NCBI RefSeq assembly: GCF_001854475.1
Contig: NZ_MNAN01000030.1
Span: 124,001-188,000 of the forward strand
DNA from: Pseudoalteromonas byunsanensis
GTDB taxonomy: Bacteria > Pseudomonadota > Gammaproteobacteria > Enterobacterales > Alteromonadaceae
Length of the DNA stretch: 64,000 nt
Direction: 5' to 3'
This document shows, piece after piece, positions 51,714 to 60,425 of the stretch (position 1 is its first letter; every line of letters starts with the position of its first letter). The notes beneath the pieces were generated by a model. That model searched no databases. It was not told where the DNA came from and saw only the letters and a list, made by a program, of their open reading frames with translations. The translations under genes were made by a program, and so were the position numbers.

Positions 51714-52259
51714 TTATGCGGTATTTAAAACCACACCTTTTGATTTATTTAGAATAACTAAAGAAAATATAATTTCTGTTAAACCACCAATAAAAGCACC
51801 AGTTAAAAAGTTTGCACCAAATATGACACAAAACATACCTGATAGCATAAGCACCGCACCTAAAACCCAGTAGATTCTTGAGCCATATAAAGTGTTAAAA
51901 ATTAAGTAACGGACACCTATAGCCATGAGCATTATTGGGTAAAACCACTCTACATGCAGCTTTGCCACATAGAAAGCTAAGAACAAACCGACAAACAAAA
52001 TAATAGTGCTTTCTAATGCAAGTTTACCTAAAGGATTTTTAGGATCATGATTTCCAGGACGTTTAAGTACTTTTGATAACAACATAGCCAGCGGGTGTAT
52101 AAACATACCACCAAAGAACAAGGTCAGCATACTTGACAGGTTCGAGTAAAATAGCGCAACAAAACCCGCAATACACCACACTAAGCCAGAAACTAAAACA
52201 CCTGTTCCACCTCCAAAATATGAGAAATTCATATCTTTTTGAGCTTCTTCAAACTTCAT
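51714..52259 (-). CDS. DUF7010-like integral membrane protein
   Basis: A 181-residue protein with about six hydrophobic segments (VLVSGLVWCIAGFVALFY, MLTLFFGGMFIHPLAMLL, and four more). It resembles the DUF7010 family in the N-terminal GGGTGVLVSGLVW block and GGMFIHPLAM. Function unknown. It has a recognisable GGAGTAAGC ribosome-binding region. It is a single gene in an accessory pocket with large gaps on either side. Confidence 0.72.
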   Translation of the reverse strand: MKFEEAQKDMNFSYFGGGTGVLVSGLVWCIAGFVALFYSNLSSMLTLFFGGMFIHPLAMLLSKVLKRPGNHDPKNPLGKLALESTIILFVGLFLAFYVAKLHVEWFYPIMLMAIGVRYLIFNTLYGSRIYWVLGAVLMLSGMFCVIFGANFLTGAFIGGLTEIIFSLVILNKSKGVVLNTA

Positions 52260-52668
52260 GCTTACTCCTTACCCCAGAACTGAATAGCGTTTATTCTACT
52301 CAATTTTGGTGGTTTATAATGCTCTAAAACAGCTTGTATTACTTACATTTATAATTCCATCAATATTTACCTTTGTAAACAGCTAACTAAAACAGCCAAA
52401 AATTACAGTGTGTCATTTTAAAGCAAAATGGTGATTAATAATGTTATCTGACATGTTCAGGAACCCTGTATAAAATCGGTATAACTCTAATTTTTTGAAC
52501 TGTGAATAAGTTCTCAGATAAAGGGGGGAATATGTGTAAGAAGCAGGCATATATAGGGGAGTCATCAGCGCGCGGAGCATGTTACACGCGATTATTTGTG
52601 TGCGACGACTTATTACAAACATCTTTTAAATAAACACTACTCCCACCAACGATGGTTTTTTATCCGCA
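52260..52668. other. Gene-free stretch
   Basis: About 410 AT-rich bases. A 69-codon minus-strand open frame with no ribosome-binding site or family resemblance was judged chance. Nothing else is recognised. Confidence 0.5.
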
Positions 52669-53179
52669 CTATTTCGAAGGTTCTTCTTTTTCTAACTCAA
52701 CCCCAATAAATTTAGCGACATCAGCAGAAATAGCCTCTATATCGTGATAAGCCGCATTTCATCTGCAACTTGCCCCTACCATTAACACTGACAGCAAACG
52801 GAAACGTCTTATGTCCCACTTCTCGCACTTCATTTAGCTCTTGATAAGGCCAGATCAAAAATGAGTGACCATCTTGAAAGTAGGGCGTTAACTTACCGAC
52901 CACACGATAAAACTCAACGCGATTAAGTGGTTTCTTAATGCCCGCTTTAAGCTGCTCAACTTTTGCTCTGAGTGCAACCAGACTCGCATATTCTTCAATA
53001 TCTGGGCGACGCTTTAGTGCCCCCTCAAGTAAAGCATCAATATCGGTGTGCATTTGTTCTACCGAGAGCTTTTGCACCATTAACTGTTCGTCTGAAAGGT
53101 CAGGAAATATATCTAAGTGACTTTGTTGGCAGCCAGTTAATACAAGCACTGTTGCTATTAGCATTACAACTTTTTTCAT
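52669..53179 (-). pseudogene. Internally deleted S41-peptidase-like lipoprotein
   Basis: The frame begins as a lipoprotein (MKKVVMLIATVLVLTGCQQ; lipidated Cys17) with the N-terminal helical domain of S41 tail-specific-protease-like proteins (HTDIDALLEGALKRRPDIEE, LTPYFQDGHSFLIWP). After about 139 residues it shifts frame: in a second frame the sequence continues YHDIEAISADVAKFIG to a stop at 52669, which looks like the natural C-terminus. The whole catalytic domain, usually several hundred residues, is missing. This is best explained by an internal deletion that left the two ends joined out of frame. A truncated product of 152 residues could still be made. Confidence 0.7.
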
Positions 53180-53626
53180 TTGATAACCCGCTTGTTGGAA
53201 TTAACGCAAAGTTATCAACTTTGTTGTGAAGGTTTTGTCGTAAATTTTTCCTTCTATAAAAGTTAGATTTTCTGAGTTGAGCCAAATTCTTGAGTTAATT
53301 TTATATGGGTTTCTAATGCGTACATGGGTGCCAACCAATAACGATATTGACAGAGTCCACAATGCTAGGTTTGCAAGCTTGAATGCTGTGCTTCGGAGGT
53401 AAGTTAACGCAGCCGGTCAGATTGTTAGATGGCGCCTTTAGCTCTTTAACCGTGTAACACGGTCGGTCAGTTAAGTGGCACAGTCGCGCCACCGGACTTA
53501 AAGCCAAGAACCTAGCCGTCTGCTATGTATTGCGTCCATCGGTTTAACTCACAGTCAATGACGGCATTGATAACGCTCAAAGCAGCACCACCGCTGCGGC
53601 GTCCTACAGGCTTTACTTGTTGTATT
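53180..53626. other. Gene-free stretch with a palindrome
   Basis: About 450 bases with no credible gene. At 53449-53463 there is a perfect palindrome (ACCGTGT-A-ACACGGT), flanked by two GGTCAG direct copies. It might be an operator or a relic of a mobile element. Confidence 0.4.
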
Positions 53627-54034
53627 TTAGCGTTGAACCAAACTAAACCAGTTCCCAGAGTTGTCTATGGCCATAGCTTCGATACCATAAAGTTGCTCTG
53701 TAGGCGGCTGGATAAATTCCACGCCTTTGGCGACAAGCTCTTCGTACGTTTTTTGGCAGTTTTCAGTTTCAAAAACACCCGCACCAAATGCCCCTTCTTC
53801 GATTAAACATCGTATTTTTTCGGCAGAGTCTTTGCTGAACATTGGTCCCTCTTTTGGCTCTGCCAATACCAGCTGAAGTTGGGGCTTAGATTTCGGATAT
53901 ACTGTAAGCCATCTAAAACCGCCCTCCACTTTCATATCATCACCGACCTCAAAGCCGAGCTTATTTTTGTAAAAATCAAGAGCTTCGTCCTGATTAAGTA
54001 CATATATTGTTGTGTGTGCTATGGATGTGATCAT
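53627..54034 (-). CDS. VOC family protein (glyoxalase superfamily)
   Basis: A 135-residue single VOC protein: TTIYVLNQDEALDFYKNKLGF, PQLQLVLAEP and the closing IEAMAIDNSGNWFSLVQ. Proteins of this kind give resistance to fosfomycin or bleomycin or process dicarbonyls; here the substrate is not known. It follows an AraC-type regulator by about 70 bases on the same strand. Confidence 0.88.
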   Translation of the reverse strand: MITSIAHTTIYVLNQDEALDFYKNKLGFEVGDDMKVEGGFRWLTVYPKSKPQLQLVLAEPKEGPMFSKDSAEKIRCLIEEGAFGAGVFETENCQKTYEELVAKGVEFIQPPTEQLYGIEAMAIDNSGNWFSLVQR

Positions 54035-54105
54035 TTATATAATTCCTTTTGTTAATTCATCTTTATTTTATAGAAAAAATCAAAATGATATTTCTCCAAT
54101 ATTGC

Positions 54106-54525
54106 TCATTTCGCCAATTTACCCAAAAAATGGTAGGCATAACATGCCGGTATAGCCTGCGCAGGAAAACAGTATGCTTCAGTAGACAAAGCCCAAAGCT
54201 TACGGCGATATGAACTAGGTGCCATACCAACTCGTTTTAGAAACAATGAAGAAAAGCTGCCAAGACTTGTGTAACCCACTTTCTCGCAAACTTCTGAGAC
54301 ACTAAATTGTTCCGTAATAAGCATTTTCTTAGCTTGTTCTACTCTAAGCCGAATCAAGAATTCGTTGGGTGTTTCTCCATAAGTGTGCTTGAAAACACGC
54401 AAGAAATGATAAGGGGACATATATGAATTCTTTGCTATGTCACACAGGCTGAGCGGTGCTTGAAAATTATCTGCAATATACTCCCGGCCAGCATTCAACC
54501 TTTTAAATTTATAGTTCGTAGTCAT
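54106..54525 (-). CDS. Short AraC family transcriptional regulator
   Basis: A 139-residue protein consisting almost wholly of the double helix-turn-helix DNA-binding domain: LCDIAKNSYMSPYHFLRVF, then VSEVCEKVGYTSLGSFSSLF and the AraC signature VGMAPSSYR. No N-terminal effector domain is present, as in MarA/SoxS-type regulators. It probably controls its own transcript including the VOC gene. Confidence 0.88.
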   Translation of the reverse strand: MTTNYKFKRLNAGREYIADNFQAPLSLCDIAKNSYMSPYHFLRVFKHTYGETPNEFLIRLRVEQAKKMLITEQFSVSEVCEKVGYTSLGSFSSLFLKRVGMAPSSYRRKLWALSTEAYCFPAQAIPACYAYHFLGKLAK

Positions 54526-55105
54526 AAAATATACTTTTTAATCCACGTAAAATATAACGGTTCATTAGCGAGGCCCTGCTAGGTCACATACCTTGTGCTC
54601 AAAGCTAAGCAAATGCGATTTCACTTAAGAAAAATAAAAAACATACTAGTTCAAATAATATGAGAAATAAAATGGTCATTTGCGAACATCCGCTGCTCTT
54701 CATACCAACGAGTCAGTTTATGGGGGTGCTCTGGAATAGGAGAGTACAGTTCATGTTTTCGAGATGGAAAATTTTATAATGGACAAAAATGAAAACTGGC
54801 GAACCAAGTCTAAAGAGCAAAGAATAGAGCCGTAACTATGGCTATGAGTACTTATATCCTGTGATTAGCATTAAAAATCGATGGTTATGAGCTATGCATT
54901 ACTGGGGGGACTTTCAAAGTATACGTAGCTTTGCTTATTCATGCATCGCTGGCAAGTTGATAGGAGTTTCTTAATGTCTATTGGGCAGAGTGTAGCGGAA
55001 TGGCTAAATCTCTTCTGTTTTACACGACGAAGTTATAGATTTTGTAGGAAATGGGTGTTTTTGTAGGAAACGGTATTTCTAAAATGCGCGCTAAGCGAGA
55101 GGGGA
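54526..55105. other. Gene-free stretch before the tRNA array
   Basis: About 580 AT-rich bases with no credible gene. A 12-base direct repeat (TTTTGTAGGAAA) occurs at 55040 and 55059. No terminator for the tRNA array was clear. Confidence 0.5.
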
Positions 55106-55181
55106 TGGTGCCCAGAGGCGGAATCGAACCACCGACACGAGGATTTTCAATCCTCTGCTCTACCGACTGAGCTATCTGGGC
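55106..55181 (-). tRNA. tRNA-Phe(GAA)
   Basis: Complete 76-base cloverleaf with encoded CCA. Anticodon GAA in the loop TTGAAAA, T-loop GGTTCGATTCC. Last unit of the minus-strand array. Sequence identical to the other two intact Phe copies. Confidence 0.97.
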
Positions 55182-55257
55182 ATAAATAACAACTTTTCCA
55201 TGCGACTCTCTTAAAAGAGTTTTATGTCCAAGTTTTGTGGCTTTCGCCGAAAATAAA

Positions 55258-55333
<76 letters not shown>

Positions 55334-55344
55334 ACACTAAATAA

Positions 55345-55420
55345 TGGTGCCCAGAGGCGGAATCGAACCACCGACACGAGGATTTTCAATCCTCTGCTCT
55401 ACCGACTGAGCTATCTGGGC
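55345..55420 (-). tRNA. tRNA-Phe(GAA)
   Basis: Complete 76-base cloverleaf with CCA, anticodon GAA; identical to the other intact copies. Confidence 0.97.
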
Positions 55421-55445
55421 AAAATACTTTTAAGAGAAAATCTAA

Positions 55446-55497
55446 CAAGGATTTTCAATACTATTCCGAACAGCTCTACTTACTGAGCTATCTGGGC
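55446..55497 (-). pseudogene. Degenerate tRNA-Phe-like element B
   Basis: The 5' half matches tRNA-Phe (GCCCAGATAGCTCAG, then GTAGAGC). A changed and longer stem region follows (TGTTCGGAATAGTA), then TTGAAAATCC. The T arm, 3' acceptor strand and CCA are missing. Shares its altered sequence with elements A and C. Confidence 0.8.
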
Positions 55498-55514
55498 AAA
55501 ATATTTTTCAAAAG

Positions 55515-55576
55515 AAAATCCATATAGAATTCTCAATACTACACTAAACCGTTCAACTAATTGAACCATCTAGATA
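55515..55576 (-). pseudogene. Degenerate tRNA-Phe-like element C (most diverged)
   Basis: Aligns without gaps over 61 bases to element B, differing at about 18 positions. It keeps the shared core TAGTATTGA and the trailing GATTTTCT. Resemblance to intact tRNA-Phe is visible only through element B. Confidence 0.7.
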
Positions 55577-55611
55577 AATTTTTGCTTATCTTTTTATTCC
55601 TAGCGAGGAAA

Positions 55612-55687
<76 letters not shown>

Positions 55688-55698
55688 GCACCGAAAAA

Positions 55699-55774
55699 TG
55701 GTGCCCAGAGGCGGAATCGAACCACCGACACGAGGATTTTCAATCCTCTGCTCTACCGACTGAGCTATCTGGGC
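55699..55774 (-). tRNA. tRNA-Phe(GAA)
   Basis: Complete 76-base cloverleaf with CCA, anticodon GAA. Separated from the following tRNA-Thr by an 11-base spacer, as in the other Phe-Thr pair. Confidence 0.97.
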
Positions 55775-55797
55775 AAACCTTATTTCGCATTAAAAAC

Positions 55798-55851
55798 CAA
55801 CAAGGATTTTCAATACTATCCCTAACAGCTCTACTGCTTAGCTATCTGGGC
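55798..55851 (-). pseudogene. Degenerate tRNA-Phe-like element A (first unit of the array)
   Basis: Begins GCCCAGATAGCTAAG and continues AGAGCTGTTAGGGATAGT then ATTGAAAATCCTTGTT, sharing the non-tRNA changes of element B almost base for base. It lies immediately after the predicted transcription start. Confidence 0.8.
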
Positions 55852-55860
55852 GTGCGGCGT

Positions 55861-55889
55861 ATTAAAAGGGTTTTGCCCTTTTAAGTCAA
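55861..55889 (-). promoter_or_regulatory. Promoter of the tRNA array
   Basis: On the minus strand: -35 TTGACT, 17-base spacer, -10 TTTAAT, followed by the GC-rich discriminator ACGCCGCAC, typical of stable-RNA promoters under stringent control. The spacer holds a perfect palindrome (AAAAGGG-loop-CCCTTTT). Predicted start is about 55854, a few bases before element A. Confidence 0.7.
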
Positions 55890-56129
55890 CCCTTTTTTTA
55901 AAACCAGTGTGCGTTTGAACAGTTTTCAGACAGGATGAGCAAAATAACACTCATTTGCCTAAGCTTTGGTCAATAATTAAAGAATCAATCTTGTCTATAT
56001 TGAAACGATGCTATCAACGTTAGCTGCTAAAAACGTAGAGAAATTGTAGATATACAGTGTTAGGATTGAATTAGTAGTATGCTTTAAGTCTATTCAACTA
56101 GGAATAGCAAAGACTGGAACACTTCAATA

Positions 56130-58919
56130 ATGCAAAACGCTTCGCAAATAAAAATATCAAGCCTGATGCCGTTAATTATCATCACGGCATTAATAACAGG
56201 TGCTATTTGTGCCACTGCTAGCTTTTTTATACCCTCAACCCAAAAAGCACCTCAGCTAGATATTCAAGCAACTAAGCTATCTACGCCATTGGCAAGCCTA
56301 ATGGTCAAGTCAGGCTTTAACGATGCTAAAAAGATGCTAGCAAGCCTTGAGTATGCAACAGATGACATTCAGTACTACTTATATAGTTATACTGGTGCTA
56401 GCAAGAGCGAAATTATTTATCAGTCATCAGAAAATGTTCCCGATGCGCTATCAACACTGCATACTCGCCAAGATAACAACATCATAGTGACACATCAGCC
56501 TTTGCATGTTGATGGGCAATTAGTGGGCGAACTCATCTTGCGCTATCAAGGTCCTCAGGTTTCGTCGATGGTTTGGCTAAGCTATGCGCTTTTCGCCCTT
56601 GCGGGTTTATTCGCGTTATTTATGGCTTGGTGGTGTAACCGTCGGGTGGGGAATGACCTTATAAAGCAAAATCAGCAATTACAAGAAGAACTACAAAGCA
56701 TTATAGACCAGCAAGATTACCACTCTCACATCACGTCGCAACTTGGCTTTGGCCTTAACCACATTGCGGGCCTCATTAATCAATTGCTCGATCAAATGCA
56801 GTCTGTGATTGATAGTGACCAAGAAGTACATAAAGAACTTAAGCAATTACAAACTAGCTTAGAAACAGAGGTACAGGCCCGTACATTGGCGCTTGAAAAA
56901 GCGACTCTTAATGCAGAGCGCGCGAGCGAAGCTAAAACCACCTTTTTGGCAACCATGAGTCATGAGATCAGAACCCCAATGAATGGGGTAATTGGCACCA
57001 TTGATTTACTAAGACAAACAGAGTTAGACGGTGCGCAGCACAGATTAAGCACCATCATTCGTGATTCAGCATTTTCTTTGCTAGGCATATTGGATGATAT
57101 TCTGGATTTTTCAAAAATCGAAGCTGGAAAATTACAAATAGACAGTCGAACATTTTCAGTGGCTGAGACCATTGAAGAAGTCGCGCGAGTGCTATCATCC
57201 GTTGCTAAAAAACGAAAGCTTGACCTGCAATTAGCCATCGCCCCAGATATTCCTAACAACTTAGTTGGCGATACCGTACGAGTGCGCCAAGTGCTCTATA
57301 ACCTGTGCAGCAATGCCATAAAGTTCACCACTACCGATGAGGATAGACAAGGGTTTGTTAGAATTACCGCTGAGGTGGCACAGAATACCTCTGAACATTA
57401 CACCTTGCGTTTCACCGTCAGTGACAACGGTAAAGGTATGGATCAGACCCAACTGAGAGAGATCTTCAACCCATTTATTCAAGCCGAAGGCAGTATTACC
57501 AGAGAATTTGGTGGCACAGGCTTGGGCCTATCTATTTGTAAAAGCTTAATTGAGTTAATGCTTGGTTCAATTCATGTTTCCAGTGACATCGGCATGGGCA
57601 GTGAATTTGTCGTTGAGTTACCATTTAGCACCGAAGGTAAGGTTGAATACGCAAACAAAGGCGTACTGAATCAAAAAGAAGTGATTATGATCACCGCCAA
57701 CAGTGAGCGCCAAAAGGTACTACAACGCTATCTATCGTTTATGGGGGCGAAAGCGAGCACATATGCTTCGTTTAATGACGCAGACGAATATCAACATAAG
57801 CAAGCCATTATTTGGGTATTAGATGGACTAGAAAGCATGGCGAATGTTAACGACCAAATTCGTTCATTGCTTTATTCTCTTGAAAATAGCAATCAGCAAG
57901 TCATCGTGTTAAGCACCATGGATGAGGCTGCCATCAATCATAAAAACATTTTTTACCTCAATGCTGCACCACTGTGTAAGACTAGTTTTATGACCGCTGT
58001 GCTTGTTGCTGCTGGGTTACATCAACCAAAACAACTCAAGCCAACTCGTACACTCAACAACTACCTTAGCGTTGAGCAAGCCAAACTCGAAGACAGACTG
58101 GTGCTGTTAGTAGAAGATAACATACTGAATCAACAAGTACTGACAGACCAACTACATTTGTTAGGCTATGGCGTTGAAGTGGCAGAGAATGGCGAGCAAG
58201 GGCTAGAGATCTGGAAAAACGGCACCTACCCTATCATCCTGACCGATTTGCATATGCCCAGAATGTCTGGTTATGACATGGTAAAAGAGATCCGAGACTT
58301 AGCCGAGAAAAGTGAAGACATTAACGCCCAGCCATACATCATTGCTGTTACCGCAAACGCATTAAAAGGCGAACGTGAGCGATGCTTAAGCGCGGGTATG
58401 AACGATTACATCACCAAGCCAGTTGAACTCAATGTGCTAGAAGCTACTTTGCACAAATATTTGGATAGCATCGCAAACAAGAAAGCACATGCTGACACTA
58501 CTGCTGAGCACAAGCACACAAGTGAGCCAACAGACGACTTGGAACTTAGTACTAATACCGATCCAATTAATTTAGAAACACTCAGTAAATACGTAAACCA
58601 CGATGAGGCAAAACAACGTCGCTTCTTTAAGATGTATTTAGAGCAAAGTAACCATCTGACGCGAGAAATATATGGGGCGGTGATCTCAATGGAACAAGAT
58701 ACAATAGTGGAGTCTTGTCATCAGCTCAAGTCGATTTCAAATACCATAGGCGCACAAAAAGTAGCCGAAATCGCCACTGAGTTCGAAGCGCAATGTAAAG
58801 CACAGCAGTTAGAGTCCGATACCCTCATTGAGTATCGCGACAAGCTAGAGCAAGCTTACACTCAAGCTACTGAGTTTATCCAAAAATATCTGCAAACCCC
58901 TGCACCTAACGATGAATAA
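56130..58919 (+). CDS. Hybrid sensor histidine kinase with receiver and Hpt domains
   Basis: Inner-membrane phosphorelay kinase of 929 residues. Order: membrane helix (12-35), periplasmic sensor region (about 36-145), second helix (WLSYALFALAGLFALFMAWW), coiled-coil linker (about 175-260), HisKA with phospho-His278 in SHEIRTPMNG, HATPase (NAIKFTT, FGGTGLGLSICKS), a degenerate receiver-like segment (about 505-630), an intact receiver (about 652-785) with phospho-Asp706 in LTDLHMPRMSG, and a C-terminal Hpt with His864 in SCHQLKSIS. It resembles BarA/ArcB-type tripartite kinases. No partner response regulator is adjacent, so it is an orphan kinase whose output is unknown. Confidence 0.92.
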   Translation: MQNASQIKISSLMPLIIITALITGAICATASFFIPSTQKAPQLDIQATKLSTPLASLMVKSGFNDAKKMLASLEYATDDIQYYLYSYTGASKSEIIYQSSENVPDALSTLHTRQDNNIIVTHQPLHVDGQLVGELILRYQGPQVSSMVWLSYALFALAGLFALFMAWWCNRRVGNDLIKQNQQLQEELQSIIDQQDYHSHITSQLGFGLNHIAGLINQLLDQMQSVIDSDQEVHKELKQLQTSLETEVQARTLALEKATLNAERASEAKTTFLATMSHEIRTPMNGVIGTIDLLRQTELDGAQHRLSTIIRDSAFSLLGILDDILDFSKIEAGKLQIDSRTFSVAETIEEVARVLSSVAKKRKLDLQLAIAPDIPNNLVGDTVRVRQVLYNLCSNAIKFTTTDEDRQGFVRITAEVAQNTSEHYTLRFTVSDNGKGMDQTQLREIFNPFIQAEGSITREFGGTGLGLSICKSLIELMLGSIHVSSDIGMGSEFVVELPFSTEGKVEYANKGVLNQKEVIMITANSERQKVLQRYLSFMGAKASTYASFNDADEYQHKQAIIWVLDGLESMANVNDQIRSLLYSLENSNQQVIVLSTMDEAAINHKNIFYLNAAPLCKTSFMTAVLVAAGLHQPKQLKPTRTLNNYLSVEQAKLEDRLVLLVEDNILNQQVLTDQLHLLGYGVEVAENGEQGLEIWKNGTYPIILTDLHMPRMSGYDMVKEIRDLAEKSEDINAQPYIIAVTANALKGERERCLSAGMNDYITKPVELNVLEATLHKYLDSIANKKAHADTTAEHKHTSEPTDDLELSTNTDPINLETLSKYVNHDEAKQRRFFKMYLEQSNHLTREIYGAVISMEQDTIVESCHQLKSISNTIGAQKVAEIATEFEAQCKAQQLESDTLIEYRDKLEQAYTQATEFIQKYLQTPAPNDE

Positions 58920-58938
58920 CCGAGCAGTAACGGGGAAA

Positions 58939-58967
58939 TAAAAAAGAGGCGCTCAACGCCTCTTTTT
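58939..58967. terminator. Terminator after the hybrid kinase gene
   Basis: Stem AAAAAGAGGCG / CGCCTCTTTTT with a short loop; T-runs on both strands allow use by the kinase gene and by the small membrane protein gene. Confidence 0.85.
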
Positions 58968-58993
58968 ACAATAACTGTTGCTTTTTACCTTTA

Positions 58994-59176
58994 TTAACCT
59001 TCATACCACAGCATATATAAAAGCTTAATAACAAGTGACACCATAATCAGCGGCAATACATATTTGCTATAGCGCTGCATTTTGTTCAATCCGAGTTTAT
59101 CTTGATAGCGCTCTAATAATGGCACTAGTATCAGCAAGGCAACCACTAAAGACACTAAAATAACGATGATATTCAT
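58994..59176 (-). CDS. Small two-helix membrane protein
   Basis: Unrecognised 60-residue protein with two membrane segments (IIVILVSLVVALLILVPLL and KYVLPLIMVSLVIKLLYMLW) joined by a basic loop (RYQDKLGLNKMQRYSK). It lies after oadB beyond a terminator, and before another terminator, so it is probably transcribed on its own. Real by its compact layout and hydrophobic pattern, but no function can be given. Confidence 0.65.
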   Translation of the reverse strand: MNIIVILVSLVVALLILVPLLERYQDKLGLNKMQRYSKYVLPLIMVSLVIKLLYMLWYEG

Positions 59177-59229
59177 AGTTTAACGACTTAAAGCGAACGT
59201 TTCCTTGTTATAACACGAACCATCACAAC

Positions 59230-59254
59230 AAAAAAAGCGCAGCTTTCACTGCGC
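59230..59254 (-). terminator. Rho-independent terminator of oadGAB
   Basis: Stem GCGCAG / CTGCGC around a six-base loop followed on the minus strand by seven T. Confidence 0.85.
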
Positions 59255-59285
59255 AGTCGGTTGGAAGTGAACTGATTTGTTAGGT

Positions 59286-60416
59286 CTAGCCTACTAACGC
59301 CAATAAAATACCCGCCGCTACAGCGCTGCCTAATACACCCGCAACATTTGGTCCCATTGCGTGCATAAGCAAAAAGTTATGTGGGTTTGCTTCAAGGCCT
59401 ACTTTATTAACAACCCTTGCAGCCATCGGCACAGCTGATACACCTGCGGCTCCCACTAAAGGGTTGATTGGGTTGCTCGACATTCGATTCATCGCTTTTG
59501 CCATAAACACACCAGAAGCCGTTCCGATTGAAAATGCCAGCGCTCCCAACACCAAAATTCCTATCGTCTCAACCGTTAAAAACTGATCTGCGGCCAACTT
59601 AGACCCAACCGCTAACCCTAAGAAGATAGTGGTGATGTTGATAAGCTCGTTTTGCGCAGTATTACTTAATCTATCTACTACACCACATTCACGCATCAAA
59701 TTACCTAAACAAAACATGCCCACTAATGGCGTTGCCGCTGGTAAGAACACAATGGTTAAGCTCAACACCAGTAACGGAAATAAAATTTTCTCTTTCTTTG
59801 ATACCGGTCTCAATTGTGGCATCTCAATATTACGCTCTGCCTCAGAGGTCAAGGCACGCATAATTGGCGGCTGAATAATAGGCACCAACGCCATATATGA
59901 ATAAGCTGCCACGGCTATCGCACCTAATAACTCTGGTGCTAGTTTTGAGGCCAAAAAGATAGCCGTTGGGCCATCTGCACCACCGATGATGGCGATAGCG
60001 GAAGCATCTTTGAGTGTGAACTCAAACCCAGGCACAAAGTTTAATGCAATTGCCCCAAACAGGGTTGCAAAGATACCAAACTGCGCAGCGGCTCCCAGCA
60101 ACAACATTCTGGGGTTGGCTATCAATGCACTAAAATCAGTTAATGCACCGACTCCCATAAAAATCAGTAACGGAAAGACGCCACTATCTATACCAATGTA
60201 ATAGACGTAATAAAGCAATCCACCTGGCTCAGCCAGACCCGCAACTGGAATATTAGTTAAAATCGCGCCAAATCCAATTGGCACCAACAACAGTGGTTCA
60301 AACCCTCGCGCAATAGCCAGATACAATAAACCACACCCAACCGCCATCATGGCCAGTGCTGGCAGAGTAAAGTTAGCAAGTCCTGTGGCTTGCCACAGAT
60401 TCAACAATCCGTCCAT
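59286..60416 (-). CDS. oadB: Oxaloacetate decarboxylase beta subunit (Na+ pump)
   Basis: Integral membrane subunit of 376 residues that decarboxylates carboxybiotin and couples this to Na+ export. Many hydrophobic segments are seen, with conserved blocks [22 protein letters not shown], which includes the functionally important Asp of the family, and [20 protein letters not shown]. The gene starts ten bases after oadA and is the last of the operon, followed by a terminator. Confidence 0.96.
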   Translation of the reverse strand: MDGLLNLWQATGLANFTLPALAMMAVGCGLLYLAIARGFEPLLLVPIGFGAILTNIPVAGLAEPGGLLYYVYYIGIDSGVFPLLIFMGVGALTDFSALIANPRMLLLGAAAQFGIFATLFGAIALNFVPGFEFTLKDASAIAIIGGADGPTAIFLASKLAPELLGAIAVAAYSYMALVPIIQPPIMRALTSEAERNIEMPQLRPVSKKEKILFPLLVLSLTIVFLPAATPLVGMFCLGNLMRECGVVDRLSNTAQNELINITTIFLGLAVGSKLAADQFLTVETIGILVLGALAFSIGTASGVFMAKAMNRMSSNPINPLVGAAGVSAVPMAARVVNKVGLEANPHNFLLMHAMGPNVAGVLGSAVAAGILLALVG

Positions 60417-60425
60417 GCCACTCTC

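Noticed and set aside
52413-52622. 69-codon minus-strand open frame
   Set aside because: No ribosome-binding site, no family resemblance, odd composition.
51100-54600. Integron cassette array
   Set aside because: GTTAGAT and GTTTAAC-like cores were found, but not in the order or spacing of an attC site, and no integrase is present.
54765-54840. 23-codon open frame
   Set aside because: Too short and without a ribosome-binding site.
51100-55181. Genomic island inserted at tRNA-Phe
   Set aside because: No integrase gene and no duplicate of the tRNA 3' end outside the array were seen.
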